Shown in pieces: positions 24,147 to 33,900 of a DNA stretch of 38,557 nt. Each line of letters starts with the position of its first letter. Positions within the stretch are counted from its first letter, which is position 1. The DNA comes from Opitutaceae bacterium (GTDB lineage: Bacteria > Verrucomicrobiota > Verrucomicrobiia > Opitutales > Opitutaceae). Where the stretch lies: the NCBI GenBank assembly GCA_014376585.1, contig JACMRG010000274.1:1-38557 (forward strand), in the 5' to 3' direction. Under the pieces are notes generated by a model. It had not been told where the DNA came from. It searched no databases and saw nothing but the letters and a program-made list of their open reading frames with translations. The position numbers were made by a program, and so were the translations under genes.

Positions 24147-25157
24147 TCAACGCAGCGCCAGCGCCATGTCTTTGGCAAAATAAGTCAGGATCATGTCTGC
24201 CCCGGCGCGCTTGATCGCGAGCAGCGACTCATGCCGGCACCTCGCCAGATCGAGCCACCCGAGCTGCGCCGCCGCGTGGATCTGCGCGTATTCACCCGAG
24301 ATCTGATACGCCGCCACCGGCCGCTGTGTCGCCTCCCGCACGTCACGGATGATGTCCAGATAAAGCCCCGCCGGCTTCACCATCACGATGTCAGCGCCCT
24401 CGGCCTCATCGAGCGCGAGCTCGACCAGGGCCTCGCGGCGGTTCGCCGGATTCAGCTGATACGTCGCCTTGCTGAGCAACTTCGCCCCCGCCGCCTTCGC
24501 GCTCCCGACTGCATCGCGAAACGGTCCGTAATAGGCCGAGGCAAACTTCACCGAGTAAGCCATGATCCCGGTCTGAGAAAACCCCGCCGCATCCAGCGCA
24601 CGCCGGATCGCGCCGATGCGTCCGTCCATCATATCGCTCGGTGCCACCAAATCTACACCCGCCCTCGCGTGCAGCACCGCCATCCTCGCCAAAATCTCCA
24701 CCGTGCGATCATTCGCCACGTCGAGTCCGTCCACCGTCAACACCCCGTCGTGCCCGTGTGTCGTGTAGGGATCGAGCGCGATATCCGTGATGACCGTGAT
24801 CCCCGGCACCGCCTTCTTGACCGCGCGCACCGCGCGCAAAATCAGCGCGTCCTCGTGCAGCGCCGCACTGCCCTCCTCGTCCTTAAACTTCGCGTCCAAC
24901 TTCGGGAACAACGCCACCGCCGGCACCCCGAGTTTCGCCAACGCTCGGCATTCTTTCACGAGGTCCGCCACATCCAGCCGCATCACTCCCGGCATCGAGC
25001 CGATGGGTTCCGGCGCCTCCTTGCCGTCCACCACAAACAGCGGCGCGATAAAATCCTGCGGCCGCAACACCGTCTCCTCGATCAACGCCCGCAGGCTGGC
25101 GGTGCGACGCAACCGCCGCGGACGTTGGGTCAGTTCCAGTTTAAAGGAGTCGGCCAT
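24147..25157 (-). CDS. hemB: Porphobilinogen synthase (delta-aminolevulinate dehydratase)
   Basis: About 336 residues from the ATG at about 25157; a GTG seven codons upstream is also in frame. The two Schiff-base lysines lie in MAYSVKFASAYYGPF and IVMVKPAGLYLD. The metal loop reads DIALDPYTTHGHDGVL: the Cys residues of zinc-dependent enzymes are replaced by Asp/Ala, so this is the Mg-type enzyme by family knowledge. It joins two 5-aminolevulinate molecules to porphobilinogen in heme synthesis. The downstream small membrane protein is on the same strand and may be cotranscribed. My base count around the start differed by one from the frame, so the exact start is uncertain by a base. Confidence 0.95.
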   Translation of the reverse strand: MADSFKLELTQRPRRLRRTASLRALIEETVLRPQDFIAPLFVVDGKEAPEPIGSMPGVMRLDVADLVKECRALAKLGVPAVALFPKLDAKFKDEEGSAALHEDALILRAVRAVKKAVPGITVITDIALDPYTTHGHDGVLTVDGLDVANDRTVEILARMAVLHARAGVDLVAPSDMMDGRIGAIRRALDAAGFSQTGIMAYSVKFASAYYGPFRDAVGSAKAAGAKLLSKATYQLNPANRREALVELALDEAEGADIVMVKPAGLYLDIIRDVREATQRPVAAYQISGEYAQIHAAAQLGWLDLARCRHESLLAIKRAGADMILTYFAKDMALALR

Positions 25158-25205
25158 AGAAGAGTCCGAGGGAAGCACAACTGCCCCGCCGCGGCCAAAT
25201 GTTTT

Positions 25206-26006
25206 TCATGATGCCAGCGGAGCCGCATCCACGGCGGCATGCGTCGCCACCAACTGCAACGTCAGCACCGGTCCCTTGCCGTCGGGGGCCCCGGCCGCGA
25301 GGCCGATTACGCCTGCGCTCGTCTGAAACGGCGGCCGCGGGTCGATCACCGCCAGCTGACAGAGCAACGACGACTTCCCGGCGATACGTGGCTCCAGCAG
25401 AAGCGCGAAAATCTTGGTCGCGAGCGGCAGCGACCAGCGCTCACCCGTGATTTCCTTTTCAAAAGGTATCGTGCGCAGATCAATGTTAGGCTTCAGGCCT
25501 GAATTCAAAATCGACCAAAACGGCACATCGATCACGCTTTTCAACATGTCAGTCAGTCCCGGTGTCGCGGTGATTAGGCTAAAAAACTGCATCAGCGTCG
25601 GTCCGGTGCCCGCAAGGGCGCGTTCGTCACTTTCAGTGATGCCGAATAACGCCGCCGTCTGCCGGTCAGCCTCGATCTGGTCTTCTGGAAAGGGCTTCGG
25701 TCGCACGCTGATGTTCACCGTTTTGATCTTGGCTGCCGGATTCATCTGCATCCCCCGCATCTTTAAACCTATAATCGGCAATCCGTTGAGCCCCGCCGCT
25801 AGCAGTTCTTCCGTAATCATGACCTGCTTCCGCTTGATCTCTGCTTTTTCCTGGTCAGGCGCTTTGAAAGGCCCGAGCACATAAATCCGCACGCCCGCTT
25901 TGTTTTCGGTAGAATGAAAAATGTGGCCGGTATTGCTATAAGAGATTTTCTCCGCTTGCCGCTCGCCCCGCAGCTTTTCGGGCAGAACCGCGACTTTTAA
26001 CGTCAC
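25206..26006 (-). CDS. Unknown protein; likely 3' part of a frameshifted secreted-protein gene
   Basis: 266 residues from a GTG at 26006, overlapping the gene upstream by four bases (GTGA). No domain is recognised. It contains VRIYVLGPF, MQMNPAAKIKTVNISVRPKP and LLLEPRIAGKSSLLCQLAVIDP, and has no signal peptide. The upstream gene does have one and ends with GDSATFLASLTDGKNWL. If one base is restored in the junction (AACTGGCTCAGTGGATCG), the two read through as NWLQWIVTLKVAVLPEK. That would give a single secreted protein of about 370 residues. Either the gene is broken, the sequence has an error, or the two really are coupled genes. Confidence 0.6.
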   Translation of the reverse strand: MTLKVAVLPEKLRGERQAEKISYSNTGHIFHSTENKAGVRIYVLGPFKAPDQEKAEIKRKQVMITEELLAAGLNGLPIIGLKMRGMQMNPAAKIKTVNISVRPKPFPEDQIEADRQTAALFGITESDERALAGTGPTLMQFFSLITATPGLTDMLKSVIDVPFWSILNSGLKPNIDLRTIPFEKEITGERWSLPLATKIFALLLEPRIAGKSSLLCQLAVIDPRPPFQTSAGVIGLAAGAPDGKGPVLTLQLVATHAAVDAAPLAS

Positions 26007-26314
26007 GATCCACTGAGCCAGTTTTTCCCGTCAGTCAGACTTGCAAGAAACGTGGCTGAGTCGCCAGGTTGCATCCTAGCCCGAGTTGCAGGCGCCGAAA
26101 TACCTTCAAGCGCGATCCCCGCCACCTTCGCCGCAACCTGCATACTCGGCATCGCGGCCACCTGTCTGGACTGCGGCCACGGCGGCTCGACGGTTTTAGA
26201 CGCTTTGTCAGCCGCGAGCGCCCGCGCGTTAGATAAACAGAACAACGAGAGGACCACCGGCAAGAGGCGGAAATCGAGCTTGAATCCAATAGGCATAACG
26301 GTGTCTTGGGACAT
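26003..26314 (-). CDS. Signal-peptide-bearing N-terminal part of the same probable frameshifted gene
   Basis: 103 residues from the ATG at 26314; the second Met (MPIGFK) may be the true start. The signal peptide is clear (LLPVVLSLFCLSNARALAA). The rest (MQVAAKVAGIALEGISAP, then PGDSATFLASLTDGKNW) looks like the beginning of a larger periplasmic or secreted domain and stops abruptly after GS. The following frame lacks its own export signal and continues the sequence pattern, so I favour one frameshifted gene spanning 25206-26314. No function can be named. Confidence 0.6.
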   Translation of the reverse strand: MSQDTVMPIGFKLDFRLLPVVLSLFCLSNARALAADKASKTVEPPWPQSRQVAAMPSMQVAAKVAGIALEGISAPATRARMQPGDSATFLASLTDGKNWLSGS

Positions 26315-26524
26315 CTACCGTGAAGCAAGTTACGCTCACTTCTTTTTGCAATCTCGCGCCTTTGTCGGCCCCCGCGGCGCGAACTATCGGCTGCGGTTGT
26401 TGAACCCAACCGCCAGCGCCTCCGCGCGCCGTTAGGCAAAAACCCCGTCGGTCACCGACCGACAAAAAGAACGTTCCGCTCTCGCGGAGTTTCCGTTAGT
26501 CCACTTCCCTCTCCATTTCCCTTC

Positions 26525-27907
26525 ATGGCCATCAAGCTCTTCGACTCGCTCACGCGGGAGATCCGCGAACTTCGCAAACCGGATCCCGCCCATCCGCAGG
26601 ATATCTTCAGTTTCTACAACTGCGGCCCCACCGTTTACGCCCCCGCGCACATCGGCAACTTCCGCACCTTCGTCATCAACGACGTCCTCCGCCGCCTCCT
26701 CGAACTTGAGTTCGGCGCCGGCAAGGTGAAGCACGTCCGCAACCTCACCGACGTCGATGACAAGACCATCCGCCGCGCCCGCGAGGAAGGCCGCCCCCTC
26801 GTTGACGTCACCAAGCAGTGGACCGCCAAATTCCACGCCGACTGCGCCGCGCTCAACTGCCTTCCGCCCCACGTCGAGCCCACCGCCACCGGCTACATCA
26901 AGGAACAGGTCAACATGATCGAGGTGTTGATGGAGAAAGGTAACGCCTACCGCGCGCCCGACGGCTCCGTGTATTTCAAAGTCTCCTCCTTCGAAAACTA
27001 CGGCCGTCTCTCCCGCGTGAAGGAACGCGAACTGCAACCCGGTTCCGCGCTCGCCGGCAAAGTCACCGCCGCCGACGCCGACGAAAAGGAAGACGTCAGC
27101 GACTTCGCCCTCTGGAAATCCCACAAACCCGACGACGGCGACAACGCCTGGGAGAGCCCCTGGGGCCGCGGCCGCCCGGGCTGGCACATCGAGTGCAGCG
27201 CCATGAGCAAGGCCATCCTCGGCGACACCATCGACCTCCACACCGGCGGCGAAGACCTGGAGTTTCCCCACCACGACAACGAGATCGCCCAAAGCGAATG
27301 CTGCAACGGCGTGACGTTCGCCCGTCACTGGTTTCACAGCAAACACCTCCTCGTGGACGGCAAGAAGATGAGCAAGAGCCTCGGCAATCTCTACACGCTC
27401 GACGACCTCGTCGCAAAGGGCTTTTCGCCCATGGCCCTCCGCTACGCCCTGCTCACCGCCCACCCGCGCAAGCAGCTCAACTTCACCCTCGATTCGCTGC
27501 ACGCGGCGGAGAGCGCGTTAGCTAGCCTGCGCGCCCACCGTGCGTCGCTGGCTTCTTCGCCGGCCGCCCACGATACGTTCGCCCCGGTGATCACCGCCTT
27601 GCAGGACGATCTCAACATACCCGGCGCACTCGGCGCGTTGTTCACCATCATCAATCGCAAAACCGGCGAACCCGATCTCGCGTCGTTTGATCGCGCTCTG
27701 TTTGTGCTGGGTCTCGATCTCACCGTCGCCGCTGCGCCCAAGGCCGATATTCCCGCCGACATCACCGCCCTCGCCGAGAAACGCTGGGCCGCCAAACAAG
27801 CCAAAGACTTCGCCGCCGCCGATGCCCTCCGCAAAGAACTCGCCGCCGCCGGCTGGTCGATGCTCGACAGCAAAACCGACTACAAACTCGAACCCGTTAA
27901 GAAATAA
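26525..27907 (+). CDS. cysS: Cysteinyl-tRNA synthetase
   Basis: 460 residues from the ATG at 26525, standard length. It has the zinc ligand and HIGH-type motif in [25 protein letters not shown] (here [12 protein letters not shown]), the second zinc ligand in [30 protein letters not shown], and the KMSKS motif in [10 protein letters not shown]. The C-terminal helical domain and the anticodon-binding tail ([19 protein letters not shown]) are complete. It charges tRNA-Cys in the cytoplasm. thrS follows on the same strand after a 117-bp gap filled by an inverted repeat. Confidence 0.97.
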   Translation: MAIKLFDSLTREIRELRKPDPAHPQDIFSFYNCGPTVYAPAHIGNFRTFVINDVLRRLLELEFGAGKVKHVRNLTDVDDKTIRRAREEGRPLVDVTKQWTAKFHADCAALNCLPPHVEPTATGYIKEQVNMIEVLMEKGNAYRAPDGSVYFKVSSFENYGRLSRVKERELQPGSALAGKVTAADADEKEDVSDFALWKSHKPDDGDNAWESPWGRGRPGWHIECSAMSKAILGDTIDLHTGGEDLEFPHHDNEIAQSECCNGVTFARHWFHSKHLLVDGKKMSKSLGNLYTLDDLVAKGFSPMALRYALLTAHPRKQLNFTLDSLHAAESALASLRAHRASLASSPAAHDTFAPVITALQDDLNIPGALGALFTIINRKTGEPDLASFDRALFVLGLDLTVAAAPKADIPADITALAEKRWAAKQAKDFAAADALRKELAAAGWSMLDSKTDYKLEPVKK

Positions 27908-27922
27908 ATCCTCAACGCCTCA

Positions 27923-28004
27923 CCACAGAGGCACAGCGACACGAAGTCGGAATTCCGATTCCCTCTCCTTTGATTCCGATCTCCGTGTCGCTGTGCCTCT
28001 GTGG
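27923..28004. repeat. Perfect 21-bp inverted repeat between cysS and thrS
   Basis: The left arm 27923-27943 (CCACAGAGGCACAGCGACACG) and the right arm 27984-28004 are exact inverted copies; inside them CGGAAT (27948-27953) and ATTCCG (27973-27978) extend the symmetry. The loop also contains the palindrome TCGGAATTCCGA. It starts 15 bp after the cysS stop and ends 20 bp before the thrS start. This motif style (CTGTGCCTCTGTGG) is a common intergenic repeat in many genomes, from memory. It could form a long hairpin and may affect readthrough into thrS. Confidence 0.85.
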
Positions 28005-28024
28005 TTAAAACTCATTTCCCGCCC

Positions 28025-29980
28025 ATGTCCCACGTCATGTCCCCGCTCGAAGAACTCCGCCACTCGGCCTCGCACATCCTCGCGACGGCTGTCCTCCGTC
28101 TTTTCCCCGACGCTAAACTCGACATCGGCCCGCCCACCGACACGGGCTTCTACTACGACTTCGACCTCGACCACAAATTCACTGCCGACGATGTCGTCAA
28201 AATCGAGGCCGAGATGAAGAAAGTCGCCGGCGAAAACCAGCCGTTCTACCGCAAGGAAATCTCCCGCGAAGAAGCCACTGCCCTCATCATCTCCCGCGGT
28301 CAGGAACGCTACAAACTCGGCCGTCTCGCCGATATTCCCGCCGACGAAAAAATCTCCTTCTACCAGAACGGCGAGTTCATGGACCTCTGCGCCGGCACGC
28401 ACGTGCGCTACTCGTCGAAGCTCAAAGCCTTCAAGCTCCTCTCCATCGCCGGTGCCTATCACCGTGGCGACGAGAAGAACAAGCAGCTCCAGCGCATCTA
28501 CGGAACCGCCTTCCCCACGCGCGAGGAACTTGACCAGCACATGGAGCGCCTCGATCAGGCCAAGGCCCGCGACCACCGCAAACTCGGCCGCGACCTGAAG
28601 CTATTCCACATCGACGAAGACGTCGGCCAGGGCCTCATCCTCTGGACGCCCAACGGCTCCATCATCCGCCAGGAATTGCAGGACTTCATCGGCGCCGAAC
28701 TCCGCAAGCAGGGTTATTCGCAGGTCTTCACCCCCCACATCGGCAAGCTCGAGCTCTACAAAACCTCCGGCCACTTCCCCTACTACAAAGAGTCGCAGTT
28801 TACGCCCGTCCTCGAAAACGAGTCGCTCGCGCGCGTTCTCAGCGAAGGCTGTTCCTGCGCCGAAGCCTACGCGCGCCTCGATGCCGTCTCCGCCTCCCTC
28901 GCCAGTCAGGTCAACCAGCGCACGGGCAAAGAGACCATCACGCCCGACCGCGTCCGCCCCGACGACCAGCTCCTCAACGGTTTCATGCTGAAACCGATGA
29001 ATTGCCCGCACCACATCAAGATCTTCGCCTCACAGCCGCACAGCTACCGCGATCTCCCCGTGCGCCTCGCCGAATTCGGCACCGTTTACCGCTGGGAACA
29101 GTCCGGCGAGCTCAACGGCATGACGCGCGTCCGCGGCTTCACGCAGGACGACGCCCACCTGTTCTGCTCCGAGGAGCAAGTCGCCGCTGAAGTCCTCGGC
29201 TGTCTCGCCCTCGTGAAAACCGTCCTCACCACGCTCGGCATGGCCGACTACCGCGTGCGCGTCGGCCTCCGCGATCCCGACTCCAACAAATACACCGGCG
29301 AAGCCGCCAACTGGGACAAAGCCGAAAGCGCCTGCCGCGAAGCCGCGAAAACCCTCGGCGTCCCCTTCACCGAAGAACCCGGTGAGGCCGCCTTCTACGG
29401 CCCGAAGATCGACTTCGTCATCAAAGACGTGATTGGCCGCGAGTGGCAGCTGGGCACCGTGCAGGTGGACTACAATCTCCCCGTGCGCTTCGACCTCCAC
29501 TACATGGGCGCCGACAACCAGTCGCATCGCCCCGTCATGATCCACCGCGCGCCCTTCGGCTCGATGGAACGTTTCGTCGGTGTGCTCATCGAGCACTTCG
29601 GCGGCGATTTCCCCGTGTGGCTCGCCCCTGAGCAAGTCCGCCTCGTGCCCATCACGGATCGCGTCAACGAATACGGCGCGCAACTCCTCGAGCGGCTCAA
29701 AGCCGTCGGCATCCGCGCCAAGCTCGACGAACAAAGCGACAAGCTCGGCGCAAAAATCCGACGCGCCGAAATCGACAAGGTCCCCTACACCCTCGTCCTC
29801 GGCGGCAAGGAAGCTGAGACGCAGTCGATCAGCGTCCGCAGCCGCGCCAAAGGCGACGAAGGCGTCATGCCTTTCGCCGACTACCTCGCCCGCCTCAAAG
29901 TCGAAGTCGCCACCCGCGCCCTCGCTGTAAAAACCGCGAAACCCGTCGCGCCCGCGCCGCCAATAGCACCCTCGGCCTAA
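28025..29980 (+). CDS. thrS: Threonyl-tRNA synthetase without TGS domain
   Basis: 651 residues from the ATG at 28025. The usual N-terminal TGS domain (about 60 residues) is absent; the protein starts at the editing domain. Editing-site residues are present: HSASH (13-17) and CAGTHV (Cys122, His126). The class II catalytic core has motif 2 (FGTVYRWEQSGELNGMTRVRGFTQDDAHLF), the zinc ligand Cys in MLKPMNCPHH, and motif 3 (HRAPFGSMERFVGVLIEH). The anticodon domain (LVPITDRVNEYGAQL) and a short Ala/Pro tail complete it. Between FPYYKESQF and FMLKPMNC there is an insert of about 55 residues compared with E. coli ThrRS. It charges tRNA-Thr and edits Ser-tRNA-Thr. Confidence 0.96.
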   Translation: MSHVMSPLEELRHSASHILATAVLRLFPDAKLDIGPPTDTGFYYDFDLDHKFTADDVVKIEAEMKKVAGENQPFYRKEISREEATALIISRGQERYKLGRLADIPADEKISFYQNGEFMDLCAGTHVRYSSKLKAFKLLSIAGAYHRGDEKNKQLQRIYGTAFPTREELDQHMERLDQAKARDHRKLGRDLKLFHIDEDVGQGLILWTPNGSIIRQELQDFIGAELRKQGYSQVFTPHIGKLELYKTSGHFPYYKESQFTPVLENESLARVLSEGCSCAEAYARLDAVSASLASQVNQRTGKETITPDRVRPDDQLLNGFMLKPMNCPHHIKIFASQPHSYRDLPVRLAEFGTVYRWEQSGELNGMTRVRGFTQDDAHLFCSEEQVAAEVLGCLALVKTVLTTLGMADYRVRVGLRDPDSNKYTGEAANWDKAESACREAAKTLGVPFTEEPGEAAFYGPKIDFVIKDVIGREWQLGTVQVDYNLPVRFDLHYMGADNQSHRPVMIHRAPFGSMERFVGVLIEHFGGDFPVWLAPEQVRLVPITDRVNEYGAQLLERLKAVGIRAKLDEQSDKLGAKIRRAEIDKVPYTLVLGGKEAETQSISVRSRAKGDEGVMPFADYLARLKVEVATRALAVKTAKPVAPAPPIAPSA

Positions 29981-30135
29981 AGACGCTTCATTTTTCCTGT
30001 TGCGGAACGCCTGAACATTTCTCGTGCGCGACGCACGAAAGTCATGACGGCTTCCGCTGCTCGAAACACATCTTTGGTTTGTCCAGCATCTGGCTCACTC
30101 CCCTCTGTGCTCCCTGTGCATCCTCTGTGATCTCC

Positions 30136-30630
30136 GTGTCCCTCTCCGAATCCCCAGCCTGGAAGCCCGAGCTCGACGCCATCATCGGCGCGCGCCACGG
30201 CGGGCAAATAGATCACGTCCTCGGCCTCCTCCAAAAACTCGACGGGCGCTTCCCCCGCGTCCCCGAGATCGCCTACCAACTCGCGTGGACCAGCGACATC
30301 CTCGGCCGCGAGGCCGAGGCCGTCCCACATTACGACCGTGCCATCGCCCTCGGCCTCGCGCCCAATGAACTCGCCGGCGCCCTCCTCGGCCTCGGCTCCA
30401 CCCTCCGCCACACCGGCCAACTCGCCCGCTCCGCCGAGGTCCTCCGCTCCGGCCGCGCCCAATTCCCGGACAATCGCGAGTTTGATGTTTTTCTCGCGCT
30501 CACCCTGCACGCTCTCGGCCAATCCGCCGACGCGATGAAACTTCTTCTCCTCACCCTCGCCGACACCAGCGAGGACCCGGCCATTATCGCCTACCAGCGC
30601 GCGATCCGCTATCAGGCCAACCGGCTCTAA
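30136..30630 (+). CDS. Tetratricopeptide (TPR_5-type) protein
   Basis: 164 residues from a GTG at 30136; the open frame reaches back to 30079 through repeat DNA. The sequence consists of helical TPR-like units: AIIGARHGGQIDHVLGLLQKL, PEIAYQLAWTSDILGREAEAV, ELAGALLGLGSTLRHTGQLARS and DVFLALTLHALGQSADAM. This matches the small TPR_5 proteins of about 120-160 residues. They are cytoplasmic and thought to bind other proteins; the function is unknown. The start codon sits inside a CTGTG...CCGTG-type repeat tract (30097-30140). The stop codon is directly followed by an inverted-repeat element. Confidence 0.78.
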   Translation: MSLSESPAWKPELDAIIGARHGGQIDHVLGLLQKLDGRFPRVPEIAYQLAWTSDILGREAEAVPHYDRAIALGLAPNELAGALLGLGSTLRHTGQLARSAEVLRSGRAQFPDNREFDVFLALTLHALGQSADAMKLLLLTLADTSEDPAIIAYQRAIRYQANRL

Positions 30631-30769
30631 ACCGGAACGATGCAGGTATAGGAGCGAGTTTACTCGCGATTTTTGAGCTGAAACCTCCTGCAAGCAGACC
30701 CCTACGGCTACCACCTAGACCGTTGCGGCAACTACGAGCGAAATGGTGCTTCAACTGCATCGTTCCGGT
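30631..30769. mobile_element. MITE-like element of 139 bp with 15-bp perfect inverted ends
   Basis: Ends ACCGGAACGATGCAG (30631-30645) and its exact inverse (30755-30769). Inside is the hairpin GCGAGTTTACTCGC near 30653-30667, a core that resembles dispersed repeats known from other genomes (from memory), and an imperfect hairpin near 30720-30730. No coding capacity. It begins directly after the TPR gene stop codon. No clear target duplication was found. Confidence 0.65.
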
Positions 30770-30965
30770 CAACGCCGGCAGCCGCAACGCTCACAATTTT
30801 GCAGCCGCGAAACCCTCGCGCCTCCGCTTTGGCCTCCGTCTCTTTTTGTCGTTGAACCGCGTGTTGACTAAATTAGGACACGTGTCGCTTCGATCATTCC
30901 GATTCCGTTAAATACTTTCCGGACGATCCCCTAACTCCTCGGACCCTCGAACCTATCCAACTACC
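30770..30965 (+). promoter_or_regulatory. Upstream region of the TonB-dependent receptor gene
   Basis: No gene is present. A possible -35 element TTGACT is at 30864-30869, followed by AAATTAGG and the palindrome GACACGTGTC (30877-30886), which may be an operator. A -10 box is not clear. The AT content rises toward 30914 (TTAAATACTTTCC). The receptor gene starts at 30966. Confidence 0.35.
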
Positions 30966-33900
30966 ATGAACCCCACCCCACGCCCCCGCGCTTCCGGCGC
31001 GTTTTTGCTGCTCGTCTCAGCGTCCCTCGCCTGGGCGCAGTCTGCATCACCCGCCACTGAAACCACGACCCCGTCTCCACGGGCTCCGATCCCGGTCACA
31101 TCTGCGCCGGCCGCGGCCAAACCCGCCGGAGAGACCATCGTGCTCACCCCCTTCGAAGTCGCCGGCGATACCAAGGGTTACTACGCCTCGAACACGATGT
31201 CCGGCACGCGCTTCAACTCGAAGCTCGAGGACCTCGCCTCATCGATCTCGGTGATGACGAAGGAGCAGATGTCCGATTTCGCGATGCTCGATATCAACGA
31301 CGTGTTTCTCTATACGAACGGCGCGGAAGGCAGCGGCACCTACACCGACTACGTGATGGATCGTAACGGCCAGCTCACCGATAACGTGCAGGGCAGCCCC
31401 ACGACCGCCAACCGCCTGCGCGGCATCAGCTCCGCCAACGTCTCCTACGGCAACTACGAGACCCAAAGCCGCATGCCGATCGACCCGTTGATTGTCGAAG
31501 GCGTCGAAGTCAGCCGCGGGCCCAACGCCAACGTCTTCGGTCTCGGCAACTCCTCCGGCACCGTCAACCAAGTGCCCGTATCCGCCAATCTCACGCGCAA
31601 TATCTCCCGCGCTGACTTCCGCGCCGATAGTTACGACGGCTGGCGCACCTCCCTCGATCTCAACCGTGTGCTGATCCGCAACAAACTCGCCATCCGCATC
31701 AACGGCGGGCTCCAGCACGAAGGCTTCGTCCGCAAACCCTCGGGTGTGGACGCCGAGCGCTACAACGCGCTCATCAAATACCAGCCGTTCCGCAACACCC
31801 GCATCAGCGCCGGTTACCTCCACTACCGCATGACCGGCAACCGCCCCAATTTCACCCCGCCCCGCGACTACGTCTCCGATTGGCTCGCCGCCGGCCGGCC
31901 GGGCTGGGACCCGATTCTTCAAGTCGTCCACGTCGGTAACCAGACCATCGGCAACGGCGGCCCCGGCACCACCACTCCGATCACCGCCGACGCCAACGTC
32001 CCGGCTTACTTCACGCGCGCCGGCACGATCCAGTCGCGCAGCAACGTCTACGTTGACCAAAACGGGATCAGCTACTGGTCGGCGCCCAGCTCCACCAATC
32101 CCGCCTCCGTTCCCCTCACCCCTGCCGCCAACGGCCAGACCATCCGCCTCATGCAGTCCGGCGTGAACCTCGGCACCGCCGGCGCCGCCCTCGGCCGCTA
32201 CACCAATCAGCCGCTCTTCACCACCACCCCCAGCGTATCCGGCAAATCCATCTACGATTGGTCCGATGTAAATCTCTCCTCGGTCAACCGTCTCATCGAC
32301 AAGACCGACACCTACAACGTCGAGCTCGACCAACTGTTCTTCAACACTCCGCGCCAGATGCTCGCCGCCCAGCTCGGCTTCTTCCGCGAAGACTCCGAGC
32401 GCTACCAGCGCACGCCCATCGGCAACTCCGGCACCAGCGGTCAGAGCGGCCAGCTCTTCGTCGACGTCAACGAGCGCAATATCGACGGCACCGTAAACCC
32501 GTTTTTCGGCCGCCCCTACATCGGCGTCACCGAACCCATCGTCCGCTACCTCCCCGCGAAATGGGACACCTACCGCGCCCAGCTCGCCTACAAACTCGAC
32601 CTCCGCCAGGAGTCCGGCTGGCTCAAGTGGCTCGGCGTTCAGCAGCTCTCCGGCTACAACGAATATAAATACCGCATCAACCGCGCCTACGCCTACCGCG
32701 ACGCGCTCACCTCCGACCACTCTTGGACCGCCCCCGGTCCCACCGGCTTCGCCGCCAACACCGCGCGCGGCGTCCAGAGCAACGTCACCGGCGGCCCGCA
32801 AGCCGGCGCCAACATCGTTCGCCAATATTACCGCTACTACGTCGGCGACGCCAACGGCGGCAATGTCGACTACGCGCCGAGCACCTTCAAATACGGCGCC
32901 TATCCTTTCAACTGGGGCGGCTACACCATTGGGGGCGGCGTGCCCGTCGCCGGTAGCGGCCGTTTCGTCAGCGAGCCCGCGACACTCGCCCAAGTCGCCA
33001 CGACCGACTCCACCGGCGGCAACAACAACCTCAAGCAGATCATCAAGACCTCCGGCGCCGTCCTCCAAAGCCATTTCCTCGAAGGCGCGCTTGTCACCAC
33101 CTTCGGCCTCCGCGAAGACAAAGTTTATTCCAAGAACGGTCTGAACCCCGTCCTCCTCAGCGGCAACGAGCACAACTTCACCAACAACAACCACTGGGCC
33201 GCCGGCGACTACCGTTTCAACAGCGGCAAAACCAAGACGGGGGGCGCTGTCCTCCGCCCTTTCCGCGATCTCGCTTTCGTCAACCGCAAGGCCGAGCAGA
33301 GCACCGGCGTCACCCGCTTCCTCGCCGAAGCCGCGCGCGGCCTCACCCTCACCTACAACCAGTCCGACAACTTCATCCCGCAGGCCCCCGCCGTGGACCT
33401 TTTCCTCAAGCCGCTGCCAAACATTACGGGCAAGGGCAAGGACTACGGCTTCTGGCTTAACCTCCCCGGCAGCTTCGTCCTTCGCCTCAACCGCTGGACC
33501 ACCAATCAGCTCAACGCGCGTGATGGCGACGCCAACACCGTCGCCCAACGCGTGCTCCGCCTCGACCTCGACATCTCCGCCGACGCCTACCAGCTCTACG
33601 ACCGCGCCGATGGCTGGTTCCGCGCGCTCAATCCCGGCTGGACCGACGGCCAGGTCCGCCAGGCCGTCGCCGACCAGACGAAGATTCCAATCCCGCTCTA
33701 CGACTCCCTGCTGGCCAATTTCCGCGCCGGCACCATCGCCGCGACCAACGACGTCACCGCCAAGGGCACCGAAGTGGAGTTGACCTTCAACCCCACCAAG
33801 TATTGGACTCTCACCGGCTCCGCCAACGAGACCCAGTCGATCAGCCGCAACGTCTCCTCCGCTGTCCAGCAGTGGATCGACCAGCGCTTACCCGTATGGA

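Noticed and set aside
31239-33548. Long minus-strand frame opposite the TonB-dependent receptor
   Set aside because: Shadow of the receptor gene caused by strong codon bias; composition is Val/Gly/Glu-rich without domains.
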